Shown here: piece by piece, positions 51,806 to 61,689 of the stretch | Layout of the letters: every line of letters starts with the position of its first letter | How positions within the stretch are numbered: the first letter of the stretch is position 1 | Assembly (NCBI GenBank): GCA_028538565.1 | Contig: JAPQWN010000006.1 | Location: forward strand, 68,994,984 to 69,058,983 | From: Umbellularia californica | Lineage: Eukaryota > Streptophyta > Magnoliopsida > Laurales > Lauraceae | Direction of reading: 5' to 3' | DNA length: 64,000 bases | Notes under the pieces: model-generated | The model's input: the letters and a program-made list of their open reading frames with translations, nothing else | What the model was told of the DNA's origin: nothing | The model's database searches: none | Translations under genes and position numbers: made by a program

Positions 51806-52555
51806 TCTATATAATAAGGGAGAGCAGTATTTGAATCCCTGGACATTTTGGACCCTTGGATTTATGTACATATTTTTGTACATAAATCCTAGGTTGAGAA
51901 GGGATTCAAGAGCTTGGTAATTTTGTAATTATTTGAAAACAAAGGGGCAGTAACTTTTTACTAAGGACAAGAGGATACGGGAGTGCCATTGATTTTCTGT
52001 GAAATTACGAAACTTGCCATTATCTTTTCCCAGAGGATATGGGAGTGTCCTTGGTTTTCTGTGAAATTACGAAACGTGCCATTATCTTTTCAAAACTTCA
52101 TTGCAAGTAAAGATATGATTAATTATACGGCTATGATTGCAATTGAGTGATTGAACGGTGTGGAATTTGGGCCCACAACTTACCAGTTTGCCCCTTCACA
52201 TATATATGCTGTTTTTCACGGATTGTGGAATCTGGGCTAACTTGGATTGTTTTGGTAGCAGATGCAAACGTGGCTTGCATGCAATTAAATTAGACTGCTT
52301 ATAGTAGTGGGCCACTTCTGGTATTCAATGGTGGTTAAACAATGGTCCAATTGGCTGGGCTGTTTTACCTAAAAAAATAAAATCCGGATGGGCTTGATTT
52401 GAAGCCAATTGATCCAATGGGCCACATAGAAAATTTGAGTTAAATTTGTTAAATTATGGGCAATGTTAGTTGTTAGGTGGTCAAAAGAAGAGTAATTAGA
52501 TTTAGTTGTGCTCAGAGCGTGGTGCGCTGTGCCTTCAGGCACGGGCAATGACTAG
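51806..52555 (+). mobile_element. Non-autonomous Helitron, copy 1 (750 bp)
   Basis: It starts with TC (TCTATATAATAAGG) after an A and ends with CTAG before a T, the A^T insertion rule of Helitrons. The perfect hairpin GTGCC-TTCA-GGCAC lies 9 bases before the terminal CTAG. No target duplication or inverted termini are present. An internal ~60-bp direct duplication (GGGAGTG...TTTTCTGTGAAATTACG, about 51975-52090) is shared with copy 2. No Rep/helicase frame. Confidence 0.88.
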
Positions 52556-52569
52556 TATATATATATATA

Positions 52570-52722
52570 GGGAGGTGCTCTTGTGAGAGACACTCTCACC
52601 TTACTATGAGAGATAAAAGTAGAGGCCCTCACATTTAAGTTGTTGACATTGGATATGGATGTGAGGGCCCCTATCTTATCTCTCATAATAAGGTGAGAGT
52701 GTCTCTCACAAGAGCACCTCCC
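52570..52722. mobile_element. TA-associated MITE family A, copy 1
   Basis: Inverted termini GGGAGGTGCTC...GAGCACCTCCC continue inwards as GAGAGACACTCTCACCTTA, arms of about 45 bases. It is flanked on both sides by (TA)n. The centre holds GGCCCTCACATTTAAGTTG. No other target duplication is visible. It lies 14 bases after Helitron copy 1. Confidence 0.82.
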
Positions 52723-52746
52723 ATATATATATATATATATATATAT

Positions 52747-52991
52747 CGGGGCTAGCTCTCCTAAGCTACAGCTTAGTTTATTTTAAGCTGAAACAGGGCT
52801 GGTCCTATAAAATCAAAGTTGATTATGCTGTTTTTTGCATTATGATCGTCTTCAAAAACAAGATAAATCCAATCAGAACTGGATTTTTCAATTCCATCAT
52901 GCAAAAAACAGATATAATCAAGTTTTATTTATGGGACCAACACTATTCCAGCCTAGGATAAGCTAAGCTGCAGTTTAGGAAAGCCCTGCTC
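52747..52991. mobile_element. TA-associated MITE family B, copy 1
   Basis: Imperfect inverted termini (AGCTCTCCTAAGCTACAGCTTA and the complement of the right end, which reads AAGCTGCAGTTTAGGAAAGC). (TA)n lies on both sides. The interior has AGATAAATCCAATCAGAA. It is separated from the family A element only by a short TA tract. Confidence 0.75.
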
Positions 52992-53033
52992 ATATATATC
53001 ATATATGTACATATATGTATGTATATATATATT

Positions 53034-53410
53034 GGGTAATGTTCAGGTGAAAACTAGTTCTCACATATTATATGAGAACTTTTTTGTGGGCTCCAATTGT
53101 GGGCCCCATTTGGGGATGGGACTGGGGGGGATGGAAAGATCTATGTGAGCCCACCCGAAGTATCAAGTTTGACCCCAAACCTATGCCCCTAACCCCTTCA
53201 TCTGTGGCCCACAAGTTTAATGGCTTCATATTCAAAAAAATATTCAACCCTCGATCCAACGGTTCAGTCCATTCGAATGTGTGCCAATCCTTGTGATTAG
53301 TGACTATCAGGGGGTTCTCTATTGGTTGCTAGGTTTGGATGGGTTGCTAGTTGGGCCCCGCAAAAAAGTTCTCATATAATAAGTGAGAACTAGTTCTCAC
53401 TTGAATATTT
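53034..53410 (-). mobile_element. MITE family C, copy 2 (~375 bp)
   Basis: Inverted relative to the copy at 32169-32541 and homologous end to end. Shared pieces include TATCAAGTTTGACCCC, GGCCCACAAGTTTAATGGCTTCATATTC and GAGAACTAGTTCTCAC. (TA)-rich sequence lies on both sides. Confidence 0.75.
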
Positions 53411-53429
53411 TTAATATATATTTATATAT

Positions 53430-53581
53430 GGGAAGTGCTCATATGAGAGACACTCTCACCAACTTTATGAGAGATGGGTGGGGGCCCTCACTTCTATATC
53501 CACTCTCACCAACTTAAATTCAAGGGCCCCAACCCATCTCTCACCAAGTTGGTGAGAGTGTCTCTCATAGGAGCACTTCCC
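53430..53581. mobile_element. TA-associated MITE family A, copy 2
   Basis: GGGAAGTGCTC...GAGCACTTCCC inverted termini, with GAGAGACACTCTCACCAACT in both arms. It is 152 bp and TA-rich tracts border it. It is clearly homologous to the element at 52570-52722. Confidence 0.82.
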
Positions 53582-54475
53582 TTTATATATATATTCATAT
53601 ATATCAAGGCAACATCATCTATGTGTATATTATGACGCATGAGAGGCCCAATCAGCAAAACTAATGCTTCAATTGATGGCTAACATCGTTAAAGCATTTG
53701 AATAATGCATGTAGAACTTTTAATATGGGTTAATTTTAAGGTGAGATTTTGCTAAATGCTAATCAAATTAACCATTTGAATCCCCAAGCCATAGGGACTG
53801 TATAAAAACTCAGTGTGGTTGTTCTTATGTTGAAATGATTATATTTCTTTGGTGAAAATGATTATAGTTCTATGGATATTGCAATATTAAGTTCTGCAGT
53901 CAAGTGAACATGGTGGTAATTCTATTGGTGGAGAAAAGTATAGCAATAACCCAAAGGCAAGCTGGGTTATAAACATCCCTATGACACCTTGAAGGGAGAA
54001 TCGAGGGTTGATATAAAGACTTTTAGCTCCGAAAGGAGTAACCGTGGTCTTGACCACTCAGCCAACCCTTTAAAATTATGTTGATTCATTTGAAACGTGT
54101 GACTTGATGCTTGGACATGGTCCAAGTTGTGAGAGAAGCCTTCATTTAATGAGCAAATCGTGTAGGTTGGTTTTTGACATTTCTTTATGAGACAACGATT
54201 TTTTCCATGAGTAATGAGCTAGTGATAGATCCATTATAGTGACTTGATTGACTTTCTGTATTGCTATAAATGCTAAGCAATACATTGTTTTCTAACTTTA
54301 TTAATATCATGTCTTGGTTGATTTTACATTGCCGTATGTGTAAAAAAGTATGTTGGTCTTCATTTATTCTACTTCAATGGAATAACTGAGTTTGAGTATG
54401 ATAGCCTTATACTTGAATTTACAATTACTAGAGTCATTATATACAAAATACTAAATATCATAAAATATATGTATT

Positions 54476-54624
54476 GGATATGTTCTTATGAGAGATATCT
54501 CTCACATTATATGAGAAATAGGGGTGGGGGCCCTCACATTTTAGTTGTTGGCATTGGATATAGATGTGAGAGCCCCCACCTTATCTCTCTTAGTAATGTG
54601 AGAGATACTCTCATAGGAGTATCT
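54476..54624. mobile_element. TA-associated MITE family A, copy 3, diverged
   Basis: Same layout as the other family A copies (TATGAGAGATATCTCTCACAT arms, GGGGGCCCTCACATTTTAG centre) but with altered ends. The right side runs into (TA)n. Boundaries are good to within a few bases. Confidence 0.72.
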
Positions 54625-54975
54625 ATATATATATATATATATTAATATATACTAAGTTATTTTATATAGCAGTATACAAAAATTCTTCCTATGATATCCA
54701 AATGAAAAAGTTTCGACTTAAAGTTTTCTTTTGTATGGCATATATATATTAGAGGATGGCAGTGTATCCTAATTTTTGGTGCCCATTCTTAAATATAAAA
54801 AGAAACACATTTTCTTTTAATTTTAGAAAATTATTAAATTGGTTTGCATGAAAAACTATATTGCTTTGTTACTTTCTGTCAACTAATTATATTTTTAAAA
54901 TTTTGACCATATCAATATTACTGTGACTAAACTTTTGTTGTTTTTAATGCGGTGTATTATATATATATATATATA

Positions 54976-55726
54976 TCTATATAATAAGGGAGAGCAGTAT
55001 TTGAATCCCTGGACATTTTGGACCCTTGGATTTATGTACATATTTTTATACATAAATTCTAGGGCTGAGAAGGGATTCAAGAGCTTAGTAATTTTGTAAT
55101 TAGTTGAAAGCAAAGGGTCAGTAACTTTTTACTAAGGACAAGAAGATACGGGAGTGCCATTGATTTTCTGTGAAATTACGAAACCTGCCATTATCTTTTC
55201 CCAGAGGATATGGGAGTGTCCTTGGTTTTCTGTGAAATTACGAAACATGCCATTATCTTTTCAAAACTTCCTTACAAGTAAAGAAATGATTAAATACACG
55301 GCTATGATTACAATTGAGTGATTGAACGGTGTGGAATTTGGGCCCACAACTTACCAGTTTGCCCATTCACATATATATGCTGTTTTTCACGGATTGTGGA
55401 ATCTGGGCTAACTTTGATTGTTTTGATAGCAGATGCAAACGTGGCTTGCATGCAATTAAACTAGACTGCTTATAATAGTGGGCCACTTCTGGTATTCAAT
55501 GGTGGTTAAACAAGGGTCCAATTGGCTGGGCTGTTTTATCTAAAAAAGTAAAATCCGGCTGGGCTTGATTTGAAGCTGATTGATCCAATGGGCCACATAA
55601 AAAATTTGAGTTAAATTTGTTAAATTATGGGTGGTGTTAGTTGTTAGGTGGTCAAAAGAAGAGTAATTAGATTTAGTTGTGCTTAGAGCGTGGTGCGCTG
55701 TGCCTTCAGGTACGGGCAATGACTAG
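54976..55726 (+). mobile_element. Non-autonomous Helitron, copy 2 (751 bp)
   Basis: Same element as at 51806-52555, in the same orientation and roughly 95% identical by eye over its full length. It runs from TCTATATAATAAGG to GACTAG and is again inserted between A and T in a TA-rich tract. The terminal hairpin has one change (GGTAC for GGCAC), still able to pair as G-U in one strand. The full-length match between two loci 3.2 kb apart independently fixes the element's boundaries. Confidence 0.88.
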
Positions 55727-55737
55727 TACATATATAT

Positions 55738-55951
55738 GAGGCAAGCTCTCCTAAGCTGAAGCTTACTTTATTTTAAACTAAAATAGTGTTGGTCCCACAA
55801 ATTAAAGTTGATTGTCATTGTTTTTTGTAGGATTGTTGTTTCAAAAATAAAGATAAATCCAATCAGAATTGAAAATGCAAAAAAAAAAAGATATAATCGA
55901 CTTTGATTTGTGGGACCAGGATAAAGTAATTTTTAGCTTAGGAGAGCCTTG

Positions 55952-55952
<1 letters not shown>
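55738..55952. mobile_element. TA-associated MITE family B, copy 2
   Basis: AGCTCTCCTAAGCTGAAGCTTA at the left, CTTAGGAGAGCCTTGC at the right, and AAGATAAATCCAATCAGAAT inside, matching the element at 52747. It lies 11 bases after Helitron copy 2 and is followed by a long (TA)n tract. Confidence 0.75.
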
Positions 55953-55953
<1 letters not shown>

Positions 55954-55987
<34 letters not shown>

Positions 55988-56008
55988 ATATATATATATA
56001 TATATATA
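55954..56008. repeat. (TA)n microsatellite
   Basis: About 27 TA units with one C interruption, directly after MITE family B copy 2. Confidence 0.9.
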
Positions 56009-56009
56009 G

Positions 56010-57350
56010 CTTTAAGCACAGGTGATGAAGCTAGTTCTTAACTTTTTCATATTTTAGTCAGCTCTTAAGAAATTTAGTATTTTTCCCTTTTTCTCCATTT
56101 GTTATCTCTTTTTTTTTTTCATAAGTATCATTCTTTCGTGTTTTAATCAACTTTTATAACACTCTTTTGTCTCCTTTTTCATTTATTGCTTCTTTAAGTC
56201 TCATTTTTTAATATTTTAATTAACTTTTCTGAAATCCTCTTGGAATTTGATAAGAAAAATGTGTTTTAATTTTTACAGTAGTGAGAAACAATTTAATGAT
56301 CTTTAATTATATTTTATATATTCTTTTTTCTGGTGCGTGGGTAAGAAGAATTTGGTCAGCTGGATAAGTTTTTTATTTTATTTTTGTCACTTTGTTATAG
56401 TCCTTCCTTTCTAAACATCTCTCTTCCTTTAATTTAATCATTTCAGTTCTTTAATATTTTATTCCTGTTTTTGTGAATTGTTTTGTTGACTAGTAGGCCT
56501 CTGTTTATGGATATAATTTGACCATAGATTTGTGACTTAGATCATTTCTTGGGTTTTTCATTCTTCTTTTTCATTTTCTTCTTGGTTCTCTCTCTTGTTT
56601 TTCTCCTTTGGATGGTTCTCTCTTTGTTTTGCTCCTTTGGATAGTAGATCAACTTGGCTTGTAGCCTTTTTGGGGTTTCAATATTTTTATTCATCAATGT
56701 GGGGCCTTTGTAATTTTTTAATTTCTCATAGCTTTATATTTATCTTTTTGTCTCTTTTAATGTTTTGTGGATAATCTAGTCACTAGTCACTAGTTTGGAA
56801 TCATAATAATCTAGACCCTTATCACATTTGTCTTTCTGGCCATAATTTGATGGATTCTTTTTCTTCTTTTGTTGCTACTGCATGATCAAGAAGAACACAT
56901 ATCTGAGGACCATAATTATCGTAAAATCATCTAAATAATCAATGGATTGAAGCTTTCAATATGGGTTAATTTTAAGGTGAGAATTCGCTAAACACTAATC
57001 AAATCGACCTTTTGAATCCCCAAGCCATAGGCACCATATAAAAACGCAGTGTGGTTGTTCTTATGTTGAAACGGTTATATTTCTTTGGTAAAAATTATCT
57101 CTATGGATATTGCAAAAAGATGTTGCCATGAAGTCAGCATCTAATGCAGGAAAAAGGATTTTGCATTGCCTTTGACTAATTGTCATTATACTGTTTATAA
57201 CAATTGTAATTATGTTGATTCACTCTAATCTGGACTCGAGATGGCTCAAGTTGTGAAATAAGCCTTCCTTTAGCACACAAATTATCAAAGCTAGCAAACC
57301 GTGTATGTTGGGTTTTCACATTTCTTTCTGAGTTAAAATTTTTTCTTATG
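56010..57350. other. AT-rich intergenic, no gene
   Basis: T-rich sequence without long frames. AATATGGGTTAATTTTAAGG near 56957 repeats a stretch at about 53726, including the following GTGTGGTTGTTCTTATGTTG (about 53812 and 57051), so part of this region is an old duplication of 53.7-53.9 kb. Confidence 0.5.
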
Positions 57351-57378
57351 AGTAATGATAAATTCATTGATGAGTTGA

Positions 57379-57486
57379 GGTTTTTTTTTTTTTTTTTTTT
57401 GGGTTATCGAGGATGTTTGACCTATTCGAAAATTGACTATTCTCCGGATATGTAAAGTCTCTTCTTCCCCCGACACACGGAATAGA
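57379..57486 (-). mobile_element. Short A-tailed retroposon (SINE fragment) with TSD
   Basis: On the minus strand a ~80-bp body ends in A22 (T-run near 57381-57402 on plus). The repeat TTCATTGATGAGTTGA (57363-57378) and TCCATTGATGAGTTGA (57487-57502) flanks it with one mismatch in 16. No tRNA head is present, so it is probably a 5'-truncated SINE. Confidence 0.7.
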
Positions 57487-57502
57487 TCCATTGATGAGTT
57501 GA

Positions 57503-58431
57503 TTGACTTTTATGTATTGCTATAAATGGTACGCTATACTTTTTTTTTCTAACTTCTAATTTTATGTCTTGATTGATCTTCCCTTGTCATATTTTTATGA
57601 GCAAAAGTGTATTTATTCTTCATTGTATTTGCTGCAATGTATTTTTATAATCAAATCAATTTGAAATACAATCACATATATTGCGTTAGAAATTGTATCT
57701 TAGAAATTGATAATAGATGATTTTACAAAAAAAAAAAAAAAAAAAAAGAGACCACTTTAGATGACCAGTGGATTTAAAAGATCATTTTAACTGACCTTGC
57801 ACTAGATCAGTCATTTTGCCTGAAAATGTATTTTATTTTTTTAGCACTTTCAACTAGCGTCCCTAGCGACCTTAGTTTTATAACGGTAATGGTCCCTAGG
57901 GACCCCACAATGTACACAAATTAGAACAAAATAGGCATGTTTCCTCTTCCTCCTCTTCCTGACTTTAACCTTGACTATAATCCATCTGCTTCACCTCGCC
58001 CTCCTCCTTCTCATCCTCCTTGTAGTTGTTGTTGTGCGAAATGATTCCACCTGGACAGAGAGAGCTCGAATCAAAGAAATCTCTAACACCAGCTTTTAGA
58101 GGATGTTAATTCTCATCTTCATCATGATTTCATAAAAACATTGTCAATATCAAATGTGTAAAAAAGGTTTGATGAGAGTAAAATTAAGGCTGGTGCCGGG
58201 TCATGGGTGAATTAGAGTGTGAAACGGCCTGTATTGATCAAAGATGACCCCAAGTGCGCTCAATGGAACTAGAAAAGATTGCATATGTTGTTGCTCGTAC
58301 GAGAACGTTTCTCCCTCAAAATATCTAGACTCGAGTCAGAACCTATAAATCCAAAGTCAAGAAGACCATTACCAAACCTTACCACACATGAGGTATGCCA
58401 ATATGCAAACTGTTGGAAAGTTCCAAGATAA

Positions 58432-58478
<47 letters not shown>

Positions 58479-58690
58479 AACGCATTTGTCATCCTTTATT
58501 GCCGTGACAAACATAACTTGTAAGAAGTCATTCCACATTAAATACTAGAAACTTCAGGCCTGATTCGAAACTATAATATTTGAAAATTGATAAAAATGCA
58601 TGCATGCGTACCTACTGCATATTATAAAATACATTGGTAATTAATTACATGTAGTAGGAAAGTCATAAGCAGACCCCAGCAGCTCCTGGT
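57503..58690. other. AT-rich intergenic, no gene
   Basis: A21 run near 57727 and CTC/CCT-rich patch at 57950-58020. No coding region recognised. Confidence 0.5.
58435..58475. repeat. (TA)n microsatellite
   Basis: About 20 TA units between ordinary AT-rich sequence. No inserted MITE is seen here. Confidence 0.9.
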
Positions 58691-58995
58691 TTTGTTAATA
58701 CAGAAGATTATAAACTACAATATATTGCAGGGACCTATCAAAGACTTTTCAATGTAGACATCGGCCAGAATACTTCTTTCAACTACCTATTGAATTTCAA
58801 CAAAAAAAAAAAAAAAATCTATTGGATTGGGGCTGTGAATGAGACTCCAATAGAGCCCATCTATTTCAAGTCAACCCCATCAAACTCATCTACCCCATGT
58901 ATATGTTGTAGTCCATAACTACAACCATTGCAGAGAGCTATAAGAGACTTTTCAATGTAGACACTGGGCTGGTCAAAGCTTTTAGCTATTTGTTG

Positions 58996-59691
58996 GATTG
59001 TTCAAGCTATTAAAGGCAATTTTGATTGGTCGATCAATACCTGCAGCTAGTATCCTTCCAAGAAGTGCTCAGTAGGTTTTTTGGTCAAGTTGGGGGTTTA
59101 GTTCTACGCTGCCTCAGTATGGTTCTCAGTGGAGCTGTGTGGGGAGAGCTAAGTAGCCTTTTCTATCAGAGCAGGCCTTTATTTTCCCCTTCTATTTGCT
59201 ATTCTGTTTGCTGAGTAAAGAGCTTAGCGAGCTCGGCCTAAGGCTTTCTCTGGGCTTTTCTGTCCTCTTGGTTTTGTTGTCTTTCTTAGCCTGGTTTTGT
59301 GCTTTGGGTTGGCATTTTTTGTGAGCCTCCCTAAGCTGGACTCTCTCTGTATCTTTAGGGCCTTTGCCCTTCCCTCGTTTTCCTTTAATTCAAATTTACC
59401 ATTTAGCAAAAATTGGTCGATCAATACAAGTATTAATGATAGTAAGAAATTAGTCTTGAATTTTACTCATATGGAGTTTTCTTATATTCCTAGACTTTTA
59501 TACTCAACAGCTCATTTGTTAGCAAAGCACTGTTATTCAAGTAATCGAGACTAAGACAAGAAAGGGGCTTATTGTTGTTAGGTGTAAGAGGCTGATTAAT
59601 GTGGGTCTTGTTTTGTATTGTCTTTCTTTTTTGTTTTGGCTCTGACTTATCTTCTCTTTTTGTTTTTCGCTTGCTTTTGAATGAAAAAGCT

Positions 59692-59698
<7 letters not shown>
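58996..59698 (+). pseudogene. LINE remnant with RNase H-like C-terminus, interrupted
   Basis: The downstream part (59412-59553) reads NDSKKLVLNFTHMEFSYIPR then LLYSTAHLLAKHCYSSN and a stop. This resembles the end of the RNase H domain in plant L1-type LINEs (pattern: F-x-IPR, then AH-x-LA+H). The upstream part is only a short scrap, and the insert at 59041-59411 splits the two. A T-rich 3' region runs to (TA)n at 59699. Family assignment rests on a short stretch. Confidence 0.55.
59041..59411 (+). mobile_element. 5'-truncated LINE 3' end with 16-bp TSD
   Basis: The segment ends GGGCCTTTGCCCTTCCC...TTTACC..TTAGCAAAA, like plant L1-type LINE 3' ends. It is bounded by the exact 16-bp repeat ATTGGTCGATCAATAC (59025-59040 and 59412-59427). 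Removing it joins the reading frame of a flanking RNase H-like fragment. Confidence 0.7.
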
Positions 59699-59728
<30 letters not shown>

Positions 59729-59731
<3 letters not shown>

Positions 59732-59847
59732 GTGCTCCTATGAGAGACACTCTCACCAACTTGGTGAGAGATGGGTGGGGGCCCTCACATTTAAGTTGGG
59801 GGTCCTTGCATTTAAGTTGGTGAGAGTGTTTCTCATAGGAGCACTTT

Positions 59848-59849
<2 letters not shown>
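59729..59849. mobile_element. TA-associated MITE family A, copy 4, short
   Basis: GAAGTGCTCCTATGAGAGAC at the left and its complement at the right, 121 bp. It is flanked by long (TA)n on both sides (59699-59728 and 59850-59880). It has lost part of the central spacer relative to the copies at 52570 and 53430. Confidence 0.8.
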
Positions 59850-59883
<34 letters not shown>

Positions 59884-59911
59884 AATTCGATTGGGCTGTG
59901 AATGAGATTCC

Positions 59912-60268
59912 TGATGGGTTAGTGAAGCCTGATCTAGACTTTAGTTATTACAGGGGTTTATCTGTAATTTGTCGGTTTAATCTAGACCATCTGTTATAAG
60001 GCCAGATCCGACGGTTGTGGGTGTCTAGAGGTTTAGGGTTTCATATATTTATACTGGGTGGTGAGAACATGGTAATTAAGGGTGATATTGAGAGAGAACA
60101 AGAGAGACAATGAGTGCTTGTACTCTTGTGGAAATCTCCAATAGTGAACGGCGTGAATCTCCCGTGGACGTAGGTAATCTTGCCGAACCACGTAAATCCG
60201 TGTCTCGTGATTGATTGTGTGTGATTGTGCTTGTCTCGTAGATCGTGCGTGTGTTCCCGATCCTAACA
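59912..60268 (+). mobile_element. Solo LTR, 357 bp, with 5-bp TSD
   Basis: It begins TGATGGGTTAG and ends CGATCCTAACA (TG...CA). An exact 5-bp duplication, ATTCC, lies at 59907-59911 and 60269-60273. The body has the copia-LTR-like run GTGGACGTAGGTAATCTTG and CCGAACCACGTAAATC. The flanking tandem-repeat sequence is continuous across the insertion, so this is one LTR without an internal domain. Confidence 0.87.
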
Positions 60269-60578
60269 ATTCCTGCAGGGCCCACCTATGGTCTATTCAA
60301 CCCCATCAAACTCATACGCCCAAAATATATAGGCTTTTCATAACTACAATACATTGCAGGACCATCAAAGACTTTTCAATGTAGACATTGGGCTGGCCAA
60401 ACTATTGCTTTTAACTATCTATTGGGCTTCTTTACCACAAAAAGGAAAACAAAAAAATCTACTAGATCGAGTTGTGAATGAGATTCCAGTAGAGCCCACT
60501 TATGGCCAATTCAACCCCATCAAACTCAACTGCCCCATGTATGGAGTTCAGTCCATAACCAGCTATAATACATTGCAG

Positions 60579-60755
60579 AAGACAATATGGGTTGCTCCGT
60601 TGGTTGACAACTCCGGACATATGTCACCTGGCTATCTAGGGATCAACCTCGGGTATGCCACTCTTCCCATATTTATGGGCTCTTGTTCCCACTCATGTGG
60701 CCTACCATAGGTCCCAGCCCCCTTAGCTGGTGTATAAAGAAAAAAAAAAAAAAAA
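60579..60755 (+). mobile_element. tRNA-derived SINE with A-tail and 12-bp TSD
   Basis: An A-box-like GTTGCTCCGTTGGTTGAC and a B-box-like GGGATCAACCTCGGG lie at the 5' end; a run of 16 A lies at 60740-60755. The flanks AATACATTGCAG (60567-60578) and AATACATTGGAG (60759-60770) form a 12-bp duplication with one mismatch. Confidence 0.75.
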
Positions 60756-61439
60756 TACAATACATTGGAGTGAGCTGTCAATGACTTATCAGTGTAGGTG
60801 CATTGGGTTGACCAAAACATTGAATAGAATAATCTAATGGAGTGTGCTCTGAATGAGACTCCTTTTGGGCCCACCTATGGTGAATTCAACCCCATAAAAC
60901 TCATTTGCCTCATATATGTAAGATTATCACAACTAAAAATTGCAGAGACTAAAATATCCATCATCATTCATCAAAGATGGGTTACCTTGAATTCCATCCA
61001 CGTGCGACGTTTTTCCTCCCACATCCAAACTTGGTGAGTAATGGTCATAAATGGGCCCCACAATTAGTCTCATATCTTCATCATCCTAATGTAAAATATT
61101 CCCTCTCTCGGTCTATGTTTTTGGTCATGTAATCCCACATTCAATGCATCATCCATCATACCAAGGAAAGTACTAGAAATATTTGTTTTTCTATTTATTT
61201 TTATCAATGACTCATTCTCATTGACTCCAATCTGATCCTAATTATATTCTCGCTTATAGATAAAGATAATTTTATATGGCATAATACCATATATATATAT
61301 GTTTGATTGGTAAAATGACTCAATCATAAAATTATAATATTGTAAAATCAATGGTCAAGCTGACTTGACTCGGTAAATGGTCTAAGTTAGGCGAGTCCAA
61401 TGTCTTGCCAAGTTTGAGTTACTCAGCTATGAGTGGAGG

Positions 61440-61677
61440 TTTTTTTTTTTTTTTTTTTTTTCAGCCTAGTCAAGGGGTTGGGACCCAAAAGAGAGCCCAT
61501 ATACATATGGAAAATCAGCCCACTCAAGTGGCAAGGAAGCTCGCATATGCGGGAAGAAAATCTACATAAGTGGGAAAGGAGCCCGAACAAGCCGGAAAAA
61601 GTGATTTATCCGGGGTTTGAACCCCGGAAAGCTAGGTAAGAACTAACACTCCCACTCGGATAAAGAGTTGTTCTTCC
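61440..61677 (-). mobile_element. tRNA-derived SINE, minus strand
   Basis: On the minus strand the head carries an A-box-like TATCCGAGTGG (about 61655-61665) and a B-box GGGGTTCAAACCCC (61612-61626). The element ends in A22 (T22 at 61440-61461 on plus). The flanks GCTATGAGTGGA (61426-61437) and GCTACGAGTTGA (61678-61689) match at 10 of 12 bases. Confidence 0.77.
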
Positions 61678-61689
61678 GCTACGAGTTGA

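Larger units (their letters stand above)
58718..60960. repeat. Degenerate tandem repeat, ~200-220-bp unit, invaded by transposons
   Basis: Units share TACAATACATTGCAG, AGACTTTTCAATGTAGAC, GGGCTGGCCAAA, TGAATGAGATTCC, GCCCACCTATGG and TTCAACCCCATCAAACTCA in fixed order. Adjacent TTGCAG landmarks are 203 bases apart (58730 to 58933) and 219 apart (60359 to 60578). At least four units are recognisable. They are split by LINE sequence and a MITE (about 58996-59880), a solo LTR (59912-60268) and a SINE (60579-60755). Function unknown. Confidence 0.78.
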
